Positions 61,216-64,000 of a stretch of 64,000 nucleotides of DNA are shown one piece after another. The notes under the pieces were generated by a model that saw only the letters and a program-made list of their open reading frames with translations, did no database searches and was not told the origin of the DNA. The position numbers and the translations under genes were made by a program. Each line of letters opens with the position of its first letter. Position 1 is the stretch's first letter. The DNA is taken from assembly GCA_903813345.2 (NCBI GenBank), contig CAIIXF020000012.1:35446528-35510527 (forward strand). The letters are read 5' to 3'. The DNA comes from Owenia fusiformis (taxonomy: Eukaryota; Annelida; Polychaeta; Sabellida; Oweniidae).

Positions 61216-61745
61216 TTAAGGTGCCGTAGTACTTAACAGGAAGTGACAAAACAGGAAGTAGCAAAACATTAAACATCATTCATTTTTGGACATTTTTTAA
61301 AAAAATAAAGAGTTCTGTTTTGACCTCAAGTCCGTTTACCCTACTATCACACCAAACTAGTTCTCACTACGTTCTCGAAAACTGGCTTAAACTGAGCACG
61401 AACGGATTTGACGAACCCACTAAGAACCGTTTGGGATCTGTTTACGAACTTCATGAAACTACCACAGTCAAATCATTAATGTTTGGGAGTACTTTGAATT
61501 TAAAAAATAAGCAATCAAATGACCAAATTGAATGTAAAAATAGAAACATCTATATTTATCCTAACTAGATAAGGATCAGGCGTTGTGCATAAATGGAACT
61601 TTTATGCAATTTTCAGCATGAAATAAGTGATGTCAGCCATTTTGAAAATCCTTAGAATGAAAGCAGAACTCTGTTATCTTGGTTCAAAAAATGTTTGAAA
61701 TCAAGCATGGTATTGTCACTTCCTGTTTTGTCATTTCCTGTTAAG
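61216..61745. repeat. TTAA-bounded element with nested MITE
   Basis: Starts TTAAGGTGCCGTAGTACTTA with AACAGGAAGTGACAAAACAG. The inverse (CACTTCCTGTTTTGTCATTT) ends at TTAA 61744. Interrupted at 61339-61463 by a truncated Harbinger-type MITE. Shares termini with the next element. Confidence 0.7.
61339..61463. mobile_element. Harbinger-type MITE, copy 3, right end missing
   Basis: CCCTACTATCACACCAAACT followed by about 105 bp matching the start of copies 1 and 2, after a TTA. The element's right terminus is not present, so it is truncated. Confidence 0.75.
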
Positions 61746-62506
61746 GTGCTATGGAAGTTAACAGGAAATGACAAAACAGGAAGTGACAATTTTTTTTGCA
61801 TTTTTAGATATTTTTGGAATAAAGATAACAGAGTTCTGGTTTGACCTCCAGTCAATTTAACTATTTCCACATATCATTTACATGACCAGGATCACAATGT
61901 GCATGGTCAGAATGACCCTAAACATGATGAAATAACCTTTTTAGCCCTTTGAAAGTGTGACTGAAAAAAAGCTAAAAGTAGGAGCGTAGGGATAGTCACT
62001 GAACAGAATCTTTTGAATTTTTCAGAAAATGTGCCCAATATAATGCTCTAACTAGTACAATCTTCGAAATTTTAGAAAATTGTCTCAAACAAAAATGGCG
62101 GTCATAAAAAGGAAAATAGATCGCTTTTCAAATCAGTTTTTTCATTTTTTTTTCTTTTTCTATGAATGATATCAAATTTTCAAAGATTGTATCATTTAGA
62201 GCAATATATTGGGCACATTTTCTGAAAAATTCAAAAGATTCTGTTCAGTGACCTTCCCTACGCTCCTACTTTTAGCTTTTTTTCAGTCACACTTTCAAAG
62301 GGCTAAAAAGGTTATTTCATCATGTTTAGGGTCATTCTGACCATGCACATTGTGATCCTGGTCATGTAAATGATATGTGGAAATAGTTAAATTAACTGGA
62401 GGTCAAACCAGAACTTTTTTATCTTTATTCAAAAAATATCTAAAAATGCAAAAAAAATTGTCACTTCCTGTTTTGTCATTTCCTGTTAACTTCCATAGCA
62501 CCTTAA
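61741..62506. repeat. 766-bp near-perfect palindrome, TTAA ends
   Basis: TTAAGGTGCTATGGAAGTTA and its exact inverse bound two arms of about 340 bp (AAACAGGAAGTGACAA, TGACCTCCAGT, GTGCATGGTCAGAATGACCC, GGAGCGTAGGGA), with a small central spacer near 62085-62150. TTAA at both ends is the target of piggyBac- and Kolobok-type elements. The arms differ at few positions, so it is young or kept alike by gene conversion. Confidence 0.9.
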
Positions 62507-62521
62507 GTACCATTGCACCTT

Positions 62522-63152
62522 AAGGACAGGGTGCATGTTGGGAAATTTTCAGCATTACTCAATTGAGTCACATGTTATTTTTCAAACAAGAATAACTCCT
62601 TCCCCACATTGTCTACATCTTCCAGGTTTGCACAAAGAGTGCACTTATGTGCCTAGAAAAGCCTTGTGAGAAGATTTGTTTTGTAAAATGCATAAAAAAC
62701 GAGAAAATTCAGTGAAAAGAATTTCTGAATTTTTTCACTGAATTTTCTTGTTTTTTATACACTTTATCAAAACATTCTTCTCACAAGTCTTTTCTAGGCA
62801 CATAAGATCTCTATTTGTGCAAACCTGGAAGATATAGATTCTCTTGGGAAGGAGTGATTCTTGTTTGAAAAATAACATGTGACTTAATTGAGAAATGCAG
62901 AAAATTTCCCATCATGCACCCTGACCTTAAAAAAAATCAGAAAATTTTCAGAATTTTTTTTCACTGAATTTTCCTGTTTTTTATACATTTTACAATACAA
63001 ATCTTCTCGCCAGTCTTTTCTAGGCACATATAGTGCACTCTTTGTGCAAAACTAAGTTGTAGACAATGTGGGGAAGGAGTGATTCAAATTTGAAAAATAA
63101 CATGCGACTCAATTGAGGAATGACGAAAATTTCCCGACATGCACCCTGACCT
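62522..63152. repeat. Inverted pair plus third copy of a 200-bp unit
   Basis: GGACAGGGTGCATGTTGGGA begins arm 1 (62522-62722). The inverse fills 62728-62928 with TTTTCTAGGCACATAAG and CATCATGCACCCTGACC. A third copy, in the inverse orientation, lies at 62945-63152. CCTTCCCCACATTGTCTACA is conserved among them. Confidence 0.9.
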
Positions 63153-63960
63153 AAAAGTGCATGCCTGTGCTGTATTTTCAATAAAGTATGAAAACATGGG
63201 TGTACGACGACCTCTAGTGTACGACGACCTCTAGTCTGAAATTTTTTTGAAATTTGGAATGAAAATATTCAGACTGAATTCTCAGGAAATTCAGTCTATT
63301 GGATATAGACTAGGTGTACTTGCTTTTTTCTGGAAAGCATCCTTGATGCATCTTTGTGTAACTGAATAAGAAATTCTCTTTGATATTACGGCATCGTGCT
63401 TTGCCCTATTTGTGTACTTACCCGATCTACAGTCTATCAAAGGCCTGCTACGTGTTATACACTGTCGAAATATCTTTATATGGCAGTGAGTATTCCCCGA
63501 GAATTTGTTCGCGGTTCACTGAAGGCGTGTCTAAAATGTCCCAATTAGGGGCCGATCCATTGGACTAAGTATAAGAGAAGAAAGTAATTCGTATATCCAG
63601 TACACTAGCTAGAATTTTGGGCTTTTAAGAGAAAAAACATGCTGAAATCCAGTTTGCCAATAATCTATGACTTGAGAGTTAAACCCATACTGGACTGTGT
63701 TATTGAGATTTTTTGGTATACCTTTTTTGGGGGTTTGGCTCACCCTGTGTTAAACCGGGGTTACCCACGATATCACATGTATCGTCCCTATTATAATCGC
63801 CTGCCATGTCACGCAGAGTTTGTAGAACCAATATTTCTGGCATATCGTCAATTCATTGTATCGCATGGCCTGCCTATTCACCCTTCACAAGATTACTGAG
63901 TTCAGAAAATAATTGAAATACCCTTGGAATGAGTTTGTTTAACATGTAAATGCGTAGTGT
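63153..63960. other. Right end, no supported gene
   Basis: A plus-strand frame at 63639-63899 has a less AT-rich second half (LAHPVLNRGYPRYHMYRPYY and onward to SQDY) but no acceptor before it. A minus-strand frame ending at about 63447 (TPSVNREQILGEYSLPYKDI, STVYNT, stop) follows a TTTTAG. Either could be a terminal exon; evidence is too thin to call. Confidence 0.3.
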
Positions 63961-63961
63961 G

Positions 63962-64000
63962 CTCCGATCTTCAACCCGGCGCCCAACCGGTTGAGTATTT
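63962..64000. repeat. Hairpin MITE, copy 3, cut by window end
   Basis: GCTCCGATCTTCAACCCGGC followed by GCCCAACCGGTTGAGTATTT parallels the left arms of the 23.1 and 25.4 kb hairpins (CCGGCGGTTGAGTATTTTG). Confidence 0.65.

Overview
The window is eukaryotic, metazoan DNA: AT-rich, genes split by many introns with GT..AG borders, and more than half of the length made of DNA transposons, foldback elements and tandem repeats. An LRR-rhodopsin-type GPCR of the GRL101 type, an SLC13 carboxylate transporter and many hairpin MITEs suggest a lophotrochozoan, probably a mollusc. The species call is an inference, since nothing in the window fixes it.

Layout. (1) 2.07-4.65 kb, plus strand: the 3' part of an LRR-containing GPCR (LRR ectodomain, TM1-TM6, then a second exon with TM7 and tail). 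Its stop codon lies in the first unit of a tandem array that runs to about 6.1 kb. (2) 6.5-7.6 kb: a non-autonomous mariner-like element with about 390 bp inverted repeats. (3) 8.68-31.64 kb, minus strand: a complete SLC13 (sodium/dicarboxylate-citrate type) gene. I could phase 14 shared coding exons plus two alternative, duplicated first exons (31.5 and 28.8 kb). Every intron phase is consistent, giving 646 or 643 aa. Its last exon is also the founder of a downstream tandem array (8.0-8.8 kb). Its introns carry a 4.4 kb long-TIR element (14.2-18.6 kb), foldbacks, a Harbinger-type MITE and an 85-bp minisatellite. (4) 34.3-37.4 kb: a composite repeat, two 0.5 kb inverted arms around a tandem array that is itself split by a 1,260-bp element. 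That element has CAC-starting 19-bp termini and a 5-bp AACAT target duplication, the hallmarks of Transib/RAG-type transposons. (5) 38.8-44.9 kb, minus strand: two convincing and two weaker exons of an unrecognised gene with a Thr-rich and Arg-rich repeat tail; a frameshifted LINE (40.9-42.7 kb) lies in its intron. (6) 44.3-50.0 kb: nested TIR elements around a 1-kb G/T-only-biased tract. (7) 50.27-59.42 kb, minus strand: a complete seven-exon gene for an unrecognised 382-aa helical protein with an N-terminal signal-like segment and two internal hydrophobic segments. (8) 55.6-56.7 kb: a Tc1 transposase relic inside one of that gene's introns. (9) 58-64 kb: nested MITEs and large palindromes.

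The genes show no operon-like relation. The GPCR and the SLC13 gene converge tail to tail, and both have a 3' coding end amplified into satellites. The SLC13 gene, the 39-44 kb gene and the 50-59 kb gene lie in tandem on the minus strand. Exon joins are inferred from reading frame, splice borders and family similarity; no transcript evidence was available.
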